Origin: Mesorhabditis belari | Lineage: Eukaryota; Nematoda; Chromadorea; Rhabditida; Rhabditidae | Direction of reading: 5' to 3' | Length of the DNA stretch: 64,000 bases | NCBI GenBank assembly: GCA_958450365.1 | Contig: CAUEEP010000928.1 | Span: 1,886,001-1,950,000, forward strand | Part shown: one piece after another, positions 11,401 through 22,524 of the stretch | Layout of the letters: every line of letters begins with the position of its first letter | Numbering within the stretch: the stretch's first letter is position 1 | The notes under the pieces: generated by a model | Told to the model about the DNA's origin: nothing | The model's input: the letters and a program-made list of their open reading frames with translations, nothing else | The model's database searches: none | Translations under genes and position numbers: made by a program

Positions 11401-14400
11401 TGTTTTTTTTTATTTGGCGTTTTTGATGTGTAAAATAAAAAGTTAGATCTAGCGTTAAAAAATCGAAAGAATCAACGGCCAACCTAATAATCAGTGATTG
11501 ATTTATAAGCAGTGATTGATTTGTAAGCATTGATTGATTTGTAAGCATTGATTATCTGTAAGCAGTGATTGATTTGTAAGCATTGATTGATTTGTAAGCA
11601 TTGATTATCTGTAAGCAGTGATTATCTGTAATCAATGATTATCTGTAAGCAGTGATTATCTGTAATCAATGATTTATTTCTAATCAATGGTTTATTTCTA
11701 ATCAGTGATTTATTTTCATAATCAATAGTTGTTCTTTCTTTTTCAGTTGGGCACGAAAATAGCAGCATTTCTCCGTTATGCTAGTCAATCATCGATCGTT
11801 CATCTACTCATTTACGTGCTTGTCTTTTTTGTTTATGGTAAGTGAGTTTTCTTTAGAATTTGAATTCACTTGAACTTTCAAGGTTGGCAAACACTCGAAA
11901 CCGACATTTCAATGGTTTCGGTTGAGTCAACTGGTGGACCTTTATGGAGGTAAAATCAGCTGGATCAGCTGGAGGTCGGTTCCCAAAAACAAAACCAATT
12001 CTTAGGCATTTCCTTGGTCCAAGCAGTCCTTTTTATACAGCACTTCAATTCACTGTTGTCCCAATGATGCTTTGTGTGAGTTAAACGAAAGAAAAAGGGA
12101 CAAAACAAAAGAGAAAACAAAAAAGAACAAAACCAGAGAGTTCTAGACAAAAGGTGTCGCCGTCTACGATTTGTTATTGGGCGGGAATGATGTGTTGAAA
12201 CATATTGACCAAGGAACACAATTCATTGAAGGTTTGCAAAGTGTTTAAAATCGATTTTAAACCAATTCAATTTGTTCCAATTTTTTTCAAATTCTTCTGT
12301 GATATCCAACAAAGAAATAACGACTTTTAAAATAATATTTATTTTTAAATTTTCAAATCTTACAGCTCCTCTATTCATTCGTCGACTTTGCGGCTATGGG
12401 ATTATGCTAGCTCCGACGCTTATTGTGTTGGCTTTTGCGGTTAGATTTGTCATTTTGAGATTCATGTCATTTTGTGATTCTAAGAATTCTAAGAATTCTA
12501 AGAACATTTTAGACTCACGCGATCATAAACGCGAAAATCCGTTCGCTTTCCATTGGATCGGCGCTAAAACCGTCGGCGGATTGGTTGAGTCATCAAGTGA
12601 TGCAAGTGAGTCAAGTACAAACAAGTCAAGTAGTCAAGTACAAACAAGTCAAGTAGTCAAGTACAAACAAGTACGTCAAGTACAAGCAAGTACGTCAAGT
12701 ACAAGCAAGTACGTCAAGTACAAGCAAGTACGTCAAGTTCCCGATCCACATTTCCAGCATCGCCCTAAGCCTTTCTCCCTCTCGTACGTGATCGTCAATC
12801 GGTTGAACGGTCCGAATTATCGCACGATTCTGCTAGGCGTTTTCATTTTGGAGGTGTGTTTGAGAGTTGAAAACTCGAAAATTTCTCCATCTGGATATCA
12901 CACTTAAATTCTAGATACATAAAAAAAAGGAATTTTTAACGAAAAACTTTAGATTTTCTTCTTCATCATTCTCTCTGTGTTGCTCATTGGTCAAATGTTT
13001 CAGGCGTGGTTGGGGAATCCGTTGGGTGCCGCTAATTTTCGCTCTATAGGTAAATTTGTCTCCAGGACATTTCCAGCACAGTTGGTGTGCTTCAATTTTG
13101 CATATCTGATCGATTAGATTGATTAGATTGATTAGATTGATTCGAGGTCTATCGAATTTCAGTGCTATTACTACTATTGGCCGTGCACGCGATTGCATTG
13201 GTCGAGATGCGCGGCGCCTACAATTTTTGGGATGATCCGGCAAGGTTTATAAAGAAAAGATGAAAAATAAAGAAAAAAAACGAAATAATCTTAAACGATT
13301 CTTAACATAAAAAACGATTTTTAAAAGATTTAAAAGGTTTCAGATCAAAAATTTCAAGATCAAAGATCAAAAAAATTTTCAGATTAACAATTTACATCAG
13401 TGTCGCCACTCTGCAAATGGCTTTTTTGAATGGGTATGGGAAATCAATGCTTACAAGATATCAAATCATTGTCGGAGTCGAATAATCTAATAATCTAATA
13501 ATCTAATAACCTAATAATCTAATAATCTAATAATCTAATAATCTAGAAATCTAGTAATCTAATAATCTAGTAATCTAGTAATCTAATAATCTAGTAATCT
13601 AATAATCTAGTAATCTAGTAATCTAATAATCTAATAATCTAGAAATCTAATAATCTAATAATCTAATAATCTAATAACCTAATAATCTAATAATCTAATA
13701 ATCTAATAATCTAGAAATCTAGTAATCTAGTAATCTAATAATCTAATAATCTAATAATCTAGAAATCTAGTAATCTAGTAATCTAATAATCTAATAATCT
13801 AATAATCTAGAAATCTAGTAATCTAGTAATCTAATAATCTAATAATCTAATAATCTAATAATCTAATAACCTAATAATCTAATAATCTAATAATCTAATA
13901 ATCTAGAAATCTAGTAATCTAGTAATCTAGTAATAATCTAATATTATATTTTCAGATACATGTGGATGTTTGCGTTTAATCACGCATGGGGCGTCGATAT
14001 CGGACAAGTTGGCGGACCGCTGTTTCTCATTGTTGCGAATACGTGTATGCGGTGAGTTTCCTTTGCAAAAGCTACTGTATTCAATCGATTTTTATCCATC
14101 TTTTCAGAGCTATCTGCATTTGTGCCGCCATCGCCGTCCGCGCACACATCCGGGAAGCGGCGCGCCCGTCGAGGACAAGAGACGCCGCTGAGGTGGGAGA
14201 AAAATTGGGTATCGATAAATCAAAAAAAGTAATTGCCCCGAGATGCTATGTGCCTTCCAGATCACCCAAAAAAAAGAAAATAAACAAAACTTCTCATCAA
14301 AAAAGTGAATAAAAACCGAGATTGCAGATCTACGCAGCCGACGGTCCACCCGAAGTCGAGATGGACGCCGAGGACGATGCGCCGATCATTTTTGATTTGG

Positions 14401-14411
14401 CGAGTAGTTGA
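5465..14411 (+). CDS. SLC6-type (sodium:neurotransmitter symporter-like) transporter, 25 exons
   Basis: Exons: 5465-5541, 5643-5764, 5820-5939, 7022-7139, 7286-7359, 7843-7939, 7984-8063, 8158-8255, 8471-8602, 8692-8782, 9009-9124, 9301-9429, 11747-11837, 11883-11949, 12006-12075, 12147-12231, 12366-12439, 12513-12596, 12758-12853, 12953-13049, 13163-13244, 13383-13433, 13956-14051, 14108-14192, 14328-14411. The sum is 2316 nt, 771 residues, with every splice phase consistent. SLC6 features in order: a TM1-TM2 region, RKGPLNTY before IAAGIGWA (TM3 entry), a Cys-containing loop DCGHSYNSREC, DNFWPAQEF before TM4, TM8 with GPLWSFMFYVAHF, and TM9-TM10 ending VYGWQTLETDI. The usual TM1 WRFP signature and Na+-site residues are not visible, so it is a divergent member with unknown substrate. 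Intron 9 is GC-AG (gcaagt at 8603). The start is uncertain; an upstream exon at 1786 is possible. Confidence 0.65.
5965..6894. mobile_element. maT/Tc1-like foldback element in intron 3
   Basis: A TA-flanked element with ends CAGGGTGCGCCAAAAGTTCC and, inverted, CAAGGTGCACCGAAAGTTCC. The arms extend about 160-200 bp inward (5965-6125 and 6697-6894). The centre holds a 14-bp minisatellite. No transposase is present. The terminal CAGGGTGCG resembles the maT-like element at 19554. Confidence 0.8.
6303..6692. repeat. 14-bp minisatellite inside the foldback element
   Basis: Units of ctgtaactgtgccc alternating with cccgtaactgtgcc. Frames reading GTVTGHSY repeats on the minus strand are artefacts. 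Confidence 0.95.
7470..7830 (+). repeat. Minisatellite in intron 5 of the transporter
   Basis: Irregular units built from tctagagttcgagagtt. It fills most of the intron between exons 5 and 6 and ends a few bases before the acceptor. Confidence 0.9.
9556..9705 (+). repeat. Telomere-like TTAGGC tracts in the mariner left arm
   Basis: Runs of TTAGGC occur at 9555-9566 and 9669-9686, followed by tcaggc variants. Between them is a hairpin with arms acttagtgc and gcactaagt (about 9578-9617). The right arm of the palindromic element lacks this block, so it was gained or retained on one side only. Confidence 0.6.
9853..11096 (-). mobile_element. Mariner element (DD34D) nested in the palindromic element
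   Basis: Perfect 28-bp inverted repeats TTAGGTTGGCGACATTGAAA... at both ends, flanked by TA. Minus-strand transposase reads openly from 10725 to 9967: TSDKKW (first Asp), LQDNACPH (second) and SPDIAPSDYHFF (third), consistent with a DD34D mariner. The N-terminal helix-turn-helix (for example CQNWFKRFRKGD) is recognisable in 10740-10950 only with frame changes and stops, so the copy is probably dead in cis. Confidence 0.8.
11490..11720 (+). repeat. Minisatellite of agcagtgattgatttgta units
   Basis: Degenerate tandem repeat in intron 12. Matching units lie left of the mariner at 9433-9519, so the transposon inserted within this array. Confidence 0.8.
12597..12745 (+). repeat. Short tandem repeat in intron 18
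   Basis: Units of caagtacgt / caagtacaag. The repeat fills the intron between exons 18 and 19 of the transporter. Confidence 0.8.
13480..13940 (+). repeat. Minisatellite in intron 22
   Basis: Units of aatctaat/aatctagt arranged in higher-order blocks. It occupies nearly the whole 522-bp intron. Confidence 0.9.
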
Positions 14412-14899
14412 AAGAGAGAAATTGCGCAAGTAGTTGAAGGCTTTAAATCAAATTTGACTTGTCAAATTGACTTGTCAAATCAAATTTGACTTTGACTTGA
14501 CTTTTTTCTTTCTCCTAAAACCCTCGTTTGTTCTAGTCAATCTTTAAATTTGCGTTTTTCAACGTTTTTCAACGTTTTTCAATGTTCTTCATGTTCTGTG
14601 ATATCCAGATTGCTCTAAAAACTTTGCGAAAATTGGCTAAAATTGGCTAAAATTGGCGTAAAGCCATCAATTTCCCCAAGCGATATCGTTCACCCAATTC
14701 AATATCAATACGAGTATTTCTTGTTTTCGTTCACTCAAATAAAACTTTCAAAAGTTTCAGATTTTGATTTAAATTTTGATTTCTACCTTTCACAAATCAC
14801 AACCGCGCACACCAATTTGAACTTGAAATCATAAAAGCATCAAAAATTTGATGTGTTGAAAAAAACGCCAAAAAGAAAAAGTGAAAATCGGATTTTCAG

Positions 14900-15057
14900 A
14901 AAATCGAACAAGGCTTAGACCATCCAAATCTCATACCCAGCAAAATACCCAGAAAGAAGTCATCAAGTGGAGGTGCTGAAGAGAAGTGTGTTGTTGTCTA
15001 TTTGTTGCCTATTTATGAGACACACGCGATTTACAAACAGAAACTCGAGCATTTTTG
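14900..15057 (+). pseudogene. Duplicated exon 7 of the ecdysteroid-kinase-like gene
   Basis: This segment matches exon 7 of the downstream kinase (17694-17823): it begins after ttttcag with aaaatcgaacaaggcttaga and ends ctcgagcattttt. Two small insertions (after ccatccaaatc and around agagaagtgtg) break the frame. It is a decayed copy, not an alternative exon. Confidence 0.75.
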
Positions 15058-15368
15058 TGTCACAAATCACAACTTCGCACACCAATTTGAGCTTGAAATC
15101 ACGAAATCATCAAAATGTTTTAAATTTGATGCGTTGAAAAAAAAATGCAAAGAAAAAAAGTGAAAATCCGATTTGACTTCTCTGTGAAACTGAAAGTGAG
15201 TTGGATCAAAAAAAATTAAAATTTTCAAATCGTTCACTCGAGTGTGATCACTTTTCAAAATCGTTCATATAAAAAAGAATTATATAAAAATTTGAAATCA
15301 TTAAAATTCCAAGATTTTCTGTGCTTTCCCAATTTTCTATTTGGTCAAAAAATTGAAATTTTCAAATT

Positions 15369-15620
15369 GTCCATCGTCAATCGTCAATCGTCAATCGTCA
15401 ATCGTCCATCGTCAATCGTCCATCGTCCATCGTCAATCGTCAATCGTCCATCGTCCATCGTCCATCGTCAATCGTCCATCGTCCATCGTCCATCGTCCAT
15501 CGTCAATCGTCCATCGTCCATCGTCCATCGTCCATCGTCCATCGTCCATCGTCCATCATCAATCGTCCATCGTCCATCGTCCATCGTCAATCCTCCATCG
15601 TCAATCCTCCATCGTCCATC
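15369..15620 (+). repeat. TCGTC minisatellite
   Basis: Alternating units tcaatcg and tccatcg. Open frames reading SSIVHRP are artefacts of the repeat. Confidence 0.95.
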
Positions 15621-16052
15621 GAGTGTGATCACTTTCAAATTGTCTACTCCCTTTTCAGAATCGTTTATATAAATAAAAAAATTGAAATCATTAAAATTCT
15701 AAGATTTTCTGTGCTTTCGCAATTTTCTGAATTTTCTGTTTGGTCAAAGACTGAAATTCAGACTGAAATTTCGGTCCGCTATCAATTTTTTTCAGAAGTG
15801 AAAGAGGGAAAAGCCTTAAAAAAATGTGATTTCATCGAGAGTATCTGATAGCAGGCCAAACCGAGTCAATCCGGCCAATCTTTTTCTCATTAATTCTTGT
15901 CTAATCACGTGAAAATTCTCTCACTCTGATAAATCATCTTTTTTTTTGTCAAATTTTTAATTTTTCAAGCTCACCTAACTCTTTTTCTAAATAACTTTTT
16001 TCTAAATAACATTTTTAAATTCGATTTATGTTTATGAAGAACTTTATAGTGA

Positions 16053-19026
16053 ATGGCGCCCACCGAGCCGATTGTTGTTGAAGAGCAAGCTGTAGCTGAC
16101 GAACATGGCCAGCACGACTCTGAGCGAATCATCGACACGCCAATCACTTGGGCGATGGTTGAAGAGGATTTTCAGGTAAATTGGAACGCACAGTTGCTGT
16201 AGAAAGAGGAATTCAGTGAGAATTGAGTATTTCTAAATTATGATGAGCAAAGAATTTAGCGATGGACAATGCTTCATAGATAGATGACTCAACTTTTTGA
16301 TCAAAGAGTAAACTGTGATCAAAGTAGATCAAAGAGTAGATTCGAGTAAGCTGGAGCTCATGCTTACTTTAGAAGCATTCATCGATTTAAGAAACCGTTT
16401 TCAAATGAAATGAAACGAAATAAAATGAAATAAAATGAAGTTAAATTAAATGAAATGAAATGAAATTAAATTAAATGAAATGAAATGAAACGAAATGAAA
16501 TGAAATAAAATGAAGTTAAATTAAATGAAATTAAATTAAATAAAATTAAATAAAATTAAATCAAATGAAATTAAATGAAATTAAATAAAATTAAATAAAA
16601 TTAAATCAAATGAAATTAAATGAAATTAAATGAAATTAAATGAAATTAAATGAAATTAAATGAAATTAAAGGAAATGAAATGAAATGAAATGAAATGAAA
16701 TCAAACCAAATGAAATCAAATGAAATGAAATGAAATGAAATCAAATCCTATTTAGAGAGCGTTCAACACGAAAGCGAAAACCGGCGAGAAGCGAAGCGCA
16801 AAAATGATCGGCGATGGACGAGTGAGTAGAAAAATTTGAATACAATTAGAATAAAATTAGAATAAAATTAGAATAAAATTAGCCTGAAATTAGCAAAAAT
16901 TAGCATAAAATCGACTTTTCCAGGGTTTTATTTCAAAAATCACTCTTGTCGAGTTTGATTGGAGCGAAGATGTGGAGAGGTTGCCGGCAAAGTTGGTCTT
17001 GAAGATCACAACGTGTGACAAATTGAAGGAATTCTGTGAGAAAGTCGCTCAAATCAATTTCGATTCAATGAAAGGAATGGCAGGAAGAGTGAGATTTGGA
17101 TGATTTGATGACGGGGGAAGAGTGAGATTTGGATGATTTGATGACGGGGGAAGAGTGAGAAATGGATTTGATTTGGGGGAAGAGCAATTTCAAGATCAAT
17201 TTCAGGTTCACGACGCCGAGTTCAACTTCTATCAGAAAGCGCACGCAAATCCCGAATTTGTTCGCGATATGAAAGTGCCGAAATATTATTGTGGAAGGGA
17301 TTTCGATTTTGAGGGAATTGAAGCCGGTTAGGAGAATCGACAAAACGAAAAAACTAAAAATCCAGGTTATTTTGCGATGGAGCATTTTGAGAATTTCGCT
17401 CATCGCCATTTCTATCACACCGTACAAGAGTCAGGCGCAATCGATGTCATTGACGTTTTAGCGAAACTAGCCGCATTTTGTAAGTGCCAAAAGACACAAT
17501 ATCACTATTTCCCTATTTCCCTTTAGCTTTAAAGAATCCAGAAATCGTTGATGCAATGGACACACATTGGATGGATGAGTTAATGAGCGAATGGGTTAAT
17601 CAAACGGTTTATAACTTACAACTTACAACTTGCAACTTACAACTTAAAACTTAGACAAGCTCAAACTATATAGCTGCTTTCTTTTTTTTTCAGAAAATCG
17701 AACAAGGCTTAGACCAAATCACGGCAAAATACCCAGAAAGAAGTCATCAAGTGGAGGTGATGAAAAAGATGTTGCCTATTTATGAGACACCCGAGATTTA
17801 CAAACAGAAACTCGAGCACTTTTGTAAGTGAATTTTAAAAAAGTGATATTGAAAGAGAACGATGAGAACAAATTTCAGCTGCTCACAAAATTCTCTGCCA
17901 TGGTGACATGTGAGTTTAATCGATGAAAATTTCGAAATTTTAGATTTTAGGTGGCCTGGAAATATGATATGGGATAAGAATGAACAAGGCGAGTATCATG
18001 TGAGGAATTTCATCGATTGGCAGGTGAACTTCAATGATTTAAATGATTTTAATGATTTAAATGATTTAAATGGTTTAAATGATTTAAATGAGTTAAATGG
18101 TTTAAATGAGTTAAATGGTTTAAATGATTTAAATGGTTTAAATGATCTAAATGATCTAAATGATCTAATTGATCTAAATGATCTAACTGATCTAAATGAT
18201 CTAAATGATCTAAATGATCTAATTGATCTAAATGATCTAAATGATCTAAATGATCTAACTGATCTAAATGATCTAACTGATCTAAATGATCTAACTGATC
18301 TAAATGATCTAATTGATCTAAATAATCTAAATAAACTAAATGATCTAATTGATCTAAATAATCTAAATAATCTAAATAATCTAAATGATCTAAATAAACT
18401 AAGACAAAATCTCTTAGGTCGTTCATATCAGCTCGGGAGTGGAAGATCTAATGAGAATTCTGACAAGCGCTGTCACTGCTGATAACTATAGAAATAAGTC
18501 AGTTTTTGAAAAGTTTGAGAAGTTTTTTTTTTTTGCTTTTACAGAAGAGATTTCTACATTCAACACTACTATGACACATTGAAAAAGCACTCAGATGGAG
18601 TGAAATTGCCATGGGATAACGTTGAACAGGTTAAAAGCTATTTGAAATCACTCATAAATGACTCCCGCACATTTTCAGTTAATCGAAGACTACGAGAAGT
18701 TCTTCCCAATAATGGTTTGTGTATGGTTTCCAATGTTTCTCTCTTTTGAGGAGATGTTGTTCAGAACGTGTGATGGTTAGTGGTTGAAATCGTTTTCCAC
18801 TGACACTGACACTGACACTGACACTGACAATGACACTGACACTGACACTGACACTGACACTGACACTGACACTGACACTGACAACTATGAAATTCTCTTT
18901 CAATCTAATTGCATATGGAAATCTCACTATTTAGAATCCGAAAAAGAAGAATGTCTGAAATGTTTCTACGATAAACTTTTTTGTTCCATTGACGAGGCCG
19001 AGAAATTGGTTAATAAATGGTATTAA
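16053..19026 (+). CDS. Ecdysteroid-kinase-like (CHK/DUF1679) small-molecule kinase, 13 exons
   Basis: Exons: 16053-16175, 16756-16821, 16924-17088, 17206-17326, 17366-17479, 17527-17606, 17694-17823, 17879-17909, 17951-18023, 18418-18497, 18545-18629, 18679-18775, 18935-19026. The total is 1257 nt, 418 residues, with all phases consistent. The fold is that of aminoglycoside-phosphotransferase-like kinases: an N-lobe with GDGRGFISKI and LVLKITTC (the likely ATP-binding Lys), then the catalytic loop ILCHGDMWPGNM with Asp and Asn, and RNFIDWQ in the DFG position. Members of this nematode- and insect-expanded family are thought to phosphorylate steroids or xenobiotics; the substrate here is unknown. 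Two intergenic segments in the window are decayed copies of its exon 7 and its 3' end. Confidence 0.8.
16395..16748 (+). repeat. AAATGAAATT repeat in kinase intron 1
   Basis: Degenerate 5-bp periodic sequence (tgaaa/ttaaa) running up to the acceptor of exon 2. Confidence 0.9.
18030..18405 (+). repeat. Minisatellite in kinase intron 9
   Basis: 9-bp units (aatgattta, then aatgatcta) open in several frames (DLNDLN on plus, LDHLDHL on minus). It is bounded by the exon 9 donor at 18024 and the exon 10 acceptor at 18417, so it is intronic. Confidence 0.9.
18797..18882 (+). repeat. TGACAC microsatellite in kinase intron 12
   Basis: 6-bp tandem repeat reading DTDTDT on plus and VSVSVS on minus; both are artefacts. 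Confidence 0.9.
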
Positions 19027-19394
19027 AGTGAAATAAAAGTAAAATTCGTTCGACGATTTGTATAAAAACATTGTGAATGCTTCGAAAACTTTGTTTCACC
19101 GGCGAAATTCAGAAAAAAAGTGACTTATAACTGCGTGATATGTGCCAGAACTAATCTCGAGAGCTAAGGGACCGCAATGATCTAGTTGACATTCAATTCA
19201 GCTGTTTCTAGTCTTTAAGTCTTTATAGCTTCTTGCTTGATCAGTAAAATCATTCAGCTATATTCGAGGGAAATAACAGAGTCTCAGTTTACGATAAACT
19301 AGCATTAAATGATCAAGAAAGATTTGATTGATATCCAATTCAGCTGTTTCTAGTCTTTGAATCTTAGCCACTTCTTGCTTGGTCAATAAAATAC

Positions 19395-20405
19395 TGACCG
19401 AGTTTGATCCAAAAGTGCACGTGATTTTAGTGAACAAGGTGTTCTCGAAAAATTTTTGATGTCGTCGATGGTTTTAATTTTAAGTCATCGATGAGAGTCA
19501 AATTTAGAGAGATAAGGAAGCAAATTTAGAGAGATAAAGAACCACATTCGTACAGGGTGCGTCATAATTATTGCAACAAGAGTTCAAAGACCGTTTTCCA
19601 AACAGCTTTCTTATTTTTTGCCCCCTTTTTTTGGAAGGATTGGGATCCAACAATCAAAATTGGACCTTCATGCAAGATGGAGCTCCCGCTCACACGAAGA
19701 AGACGGTTCAGGACTGGTGTGTGGCCAACTTTCCCTCAGTGATCACCAAGGATGAATGGCCTCCAAACTCACCGGATCTCAATGTGATGGACTTTTCCAT
19801 TTGTGCAATCTTAGAGGCTAATGTCTGCTCTTTGACCTTGAAGAAGTCTTTGACCTTGAAGAACCAAAGGATGGAAGGCAACTCCTCAAGATGACATTCG
19901 GGCCACAGTGGAGGCATATCCGAACCGATTAAGGGCTGTTATCAAGGCAAAAGGCGGTCATATCGAATGATCTCTTGTTTCCTTATTTGTTACTGTTAAA
20001 TAAAGTTAAACTGTTAAATAAATCTGTTTAAAAATCTTCTTCCAGTGAAACTTCTTGGTGTGCAATGCCTTGAGTATCTTGTCGCAATAATTATGACGCA
20101 CCCTGTACAGATAAGGAACCAAATTTAGAGAGATAATTGAAGTCATTGGGACGATGACTTAAAATCTGCGTTTATTTTCAGACAAAATTCAGAGAAAATT
20201 GGCAGCTTAGAGTGTGAGTTCAGCTAATCGTAGGCATGACTATTCATTGCAATTTCATTGCAATTTTGAGAGTCAAAGTCATTTTTGTGAGAAAAAAAGC
20301 TGTAGCCATGGTTTTTGAGTTCATTGTTTTTGACGTAGATGTGAGAAAACCTGATGAAAATGCATTAGAATAAATTTCTGAATGGTTTTCGATTTCAGAA
20401 TTCAC
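19395..20405. repeat. Dispersed repeat, split by a maT-like element
   Basis: The left part (gtttgatccaaaagtgcacg, 19400-19480) and right part (20208-20405, including gctgtagccatgg) match 48735-49085 in the same order. The copy here is opened by the transposon at 19554-20105. The function is unknown. Confidence 0.6.
19554..20105 (+). mobile_element. Internally deleted maT-like (DD37D) element
   Basis: TA-flanked, with ends CAGGGTGCGTCATAATTATT and, inverted, the same sequence through GCAACAAG/GCGACAAG. The remaining frame includes FMQDGAPAHTKKT and WPPNSPDLNVMDF. I count 37 residues between the two Asp, the spacing of the maT clade of Tc1/mariner. The N-terminal half of the transposase is missing, so it is non-autonomous. 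Confidence 0.75.
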
Positions 20406-20980
20406 GTCAATTCATTGATAGAGTCGACAATGTTGAATAGAATAGGCTATACAAATCTTCACCTAACTTTCTAGTGCTCCGTAATTGGTTATTAGCCGCA
20501 TTTTAGCTTTTTTTGTCCTCAACATTGGTCAAAGCAACCTCAATTCGACCGGATTTGTATTTCAAGTGTTTAGATATTTGTGTAGGTGAAGCTGCTCGAT
20601 GTCGGCCGTTAGAATTAAAAGAGATGCTCCTCGATTCAAATTAAAAGAGTAGAGCATTCACTTTGGTCAAAATCGAATCGATGAGTCGTTTGAGCAGCTC
20701 GAGAGCAAATCAACGCAACATAATATAAAACAATCTATCTGTCGTAGCCGATTATGAATTTCAGCCGATTATGAATGAGCGGGTCCGGACGCGTCCAACC
20801 ATCAAGTATTTGGTATCAAAAAACGCAGAATCATTAATAATCATGTTAATTTTTTTAAATTAGAAAGATTGGAGAAAAAGAGAAGCTTTTATGGAGCTTC
20901 AAAGTTTTCTCTCGAACAAACAGCTCTAAAGCTCAAATCAGCTCAAACAGCCATTATTTCTCCTGCTCTACACTTCTGAT
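20106..20980. other. Unassigned, apart from the dispersed repeat
   Basis: Beyond the repeat ending near 20405 I see no open frame with splice support and no inverted repeat. Confidence 0.4.
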
Positions 20981-21211
20981 AATAATGCCTCTGTTGACTT
21001 TTGATCAACAAAAAGATTATTTTTTCATCTCATTGTTGCAATCTCGGCGTCAACATTTTTCTGGAGAACTTTTTCCATTTTTTCCTTTTCCTCGCGTAAG
21101 CATTGCTCGTTCGCTTTCACCGATTTTCGGGAATCGTGTTGACGCCGAGATTGCAACAATGAGATGAAAAAATAATCTTTTTGTTGATCAAAAGTCAACA
21201 GAGGCATTATT
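20981..21211. mobile_element. Small foldback element
   Basis: Perfect inverted arms of about 75 bp (20981-21055 and 21137-21211) around an 81-nt loop. It is inserted in an array of gtagccattatttcttctgc units found on both sides (about 20950 and 21285-21430). No coding capacity. Confidence 0.75.
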
Positions 21212-21284
21212 ATTATCCAAACTGAGGCTTTATTAGTGCTTTATTAAAGCTTTATTAGTGCAGATTGTAGCCATTATTGATTAT

Positions 21285-21430
21285 TACTTCTGCTCTACAC
21301 TTCTGTAGCCATTATTTCTTCTGCTCTACACTTCTGTAGCCATTATTTCTTCTGCTCTACACTTCTGTAGCCATTATTTCTTCTGCTCTACACTTCTGTA
21401 GCCATTATTTCTCCTGCTCTACACTTCTGA
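21285..21430 (+). repeat. ~33-bp tandem repeat
   Basis: Units of tctgtagccattatttcttc plus tgctctacact. One further unit lies left of the foldback element at about 20950. Confidence 0.85.
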
Positions 21431-22520
21431 TAATTCTGAAATTTATTCAAAACGCGTAATCTTGCATTTTTCCTTAGCTCTGTTGTCGTGTCCCAACTTT
21501 CAAAGTTATTTTGCTTTTCACGTGAATTATTCTCTCCGTTCGTTTGACCAAATAGATCGTTACACAGCTGAAATATGATCTCTTTTTTTTGATAAATAAT
21601 CATCCAATTCACCCCTCGAAGAATAAACCCAAAGAAAACTGCATTAAATTTCCGAAATAATAAGCCAAATCGGAGATAAATGGGCAGAAATTGCCCAAAG
21701 TGATATAAATAAACGGGCAAAGTAGATAAACAAAAGATAAGGGGATATTGTTGGCAATGATCTGGAAATGGATGGAATTGGATTGGATTGAGAAATTGAG
21801 GAGAATAAGGGAACACTTGAAACTTGAAATCCATAAGATCTGTTTGAAAAGATTGATCTAATTTTACTTTATGTTCTTTGCTGATTTGAAGCAGAGAACT
21901 GTCTTTCTGTCTGACTTCTGACTTCTGACCTCTGTCTGTCAGCACTCAGCATCTCTTCTGCCTCTCAGGAAAAGCCTAGCATAACCCCGCTTTAGTGAAA
22001 GCTATAGTCCCCCACGTTCATGAGAGCTACCGTAATCTCGTTTTGGTTATGGATTGGAGAGTCTGATGGACCGTCACTCAAAGTCTTTTTGGTTAGTAGG
22101 TCTATTTCTCACTTTTGTCAGCGTTTTCCCATCCTTTTCTTTACCTGTCCAAGCAAAAATCGTTCACTTCTATCATTGACGACGACTTTCATTTTCTGAA
22201 CATTCAAAAATTAAGTCGACTCTCTTTTCCCACCATCATTTTGTAGATTAACATGAAATCGAGCGGAATCGTTGTCGCAACTGTCACTACTCCCAAATTT
22301 GGAACTAAAATAGCTTTCATAAAAAGGAAATCACAAAATTTCATAAAAATGAAATCACAAAATCGATTACTTATAAGCATCATAACTCTTGAGGCAATTC
22401 CAAGTACAATTGGGAGAGCGATTTGAAGCCATGCATATTCTTGAACTCGCTTCAAATAGAGGCCATTGAATGAAAGGGCCAAGAAACGATTCAAAGATAA
22501 AGCTGAAGGAAAAACTTTAA
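21431..22520. other. Unassigned, no feature seen
   Basis: Minus-strand frames up to 185 codons occur here but show no recognisable domain, signal peptide or splice-supported continuation. I do not call a gene. Confidence 0.4.
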
Positions 22521-22524
22521 TCTA

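Larger units (their letters stand above)
9520..11487. mobile_element. Palindromic mariner derivative, host of a nested mariner
   Basis: The ends are TTAGGTTGACCGGAAAG on the left and, inverted, TTAGGTTGGCCGTTGATTC on the right. Everything inside the left end up to about 11160 (skipping the nested mariner) recurs inverted at 11271-11460, including a perfect 37-bp pair at 11123-11159 and 11272-11308. Minus-strand remnants of a mariner transposase C-terminus (SDYHFFRSLEHHL) remain at 11110-11240. The element therefore looks like a foldback made from two inverted copies of one mariner end. It lies in intron 12 of the transporter. Confidence 0.7.
14412..16052. other. Intergenic spacer with duplicated blocks
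   Basis: The region lies between the transporter stop and the kinase start. It holds a kinase pseudo-exon (14900-15057) framed by two copies of a roughly 110-bp sequence (14787-14895 and 15058-15175). A TCGTC minisatellite (15369-15620) is itself framed by repeated flanks (15291-15368 and 15681-15760). No independent gene was seen. A kinase promoter should lie in the last few hundred bases, but I identify no element. Confidence 0.6.

Noticed and set aside
13480..13940. CRISPR-like regular array
   Set aside because: Direct tandem minisatellite without spacers, in an intron of a eukaryotic gene.
15244..15672. SSIVHRP repeat protein
   Set aside because: TCGTC minisatellite in an intergenic spacer, open in two frames.
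17910..18482. LNDLNDLN repeat protein
   Set aside because: Reads across a spliced intron of the kinase gene and conflicts with its frame.
20985..21207. Two identical 60-residue ORFs starting MPLLTFDQQKDYFF on opposite strands
   Set aside because: Mirror translation of the arms of a small foldback element.
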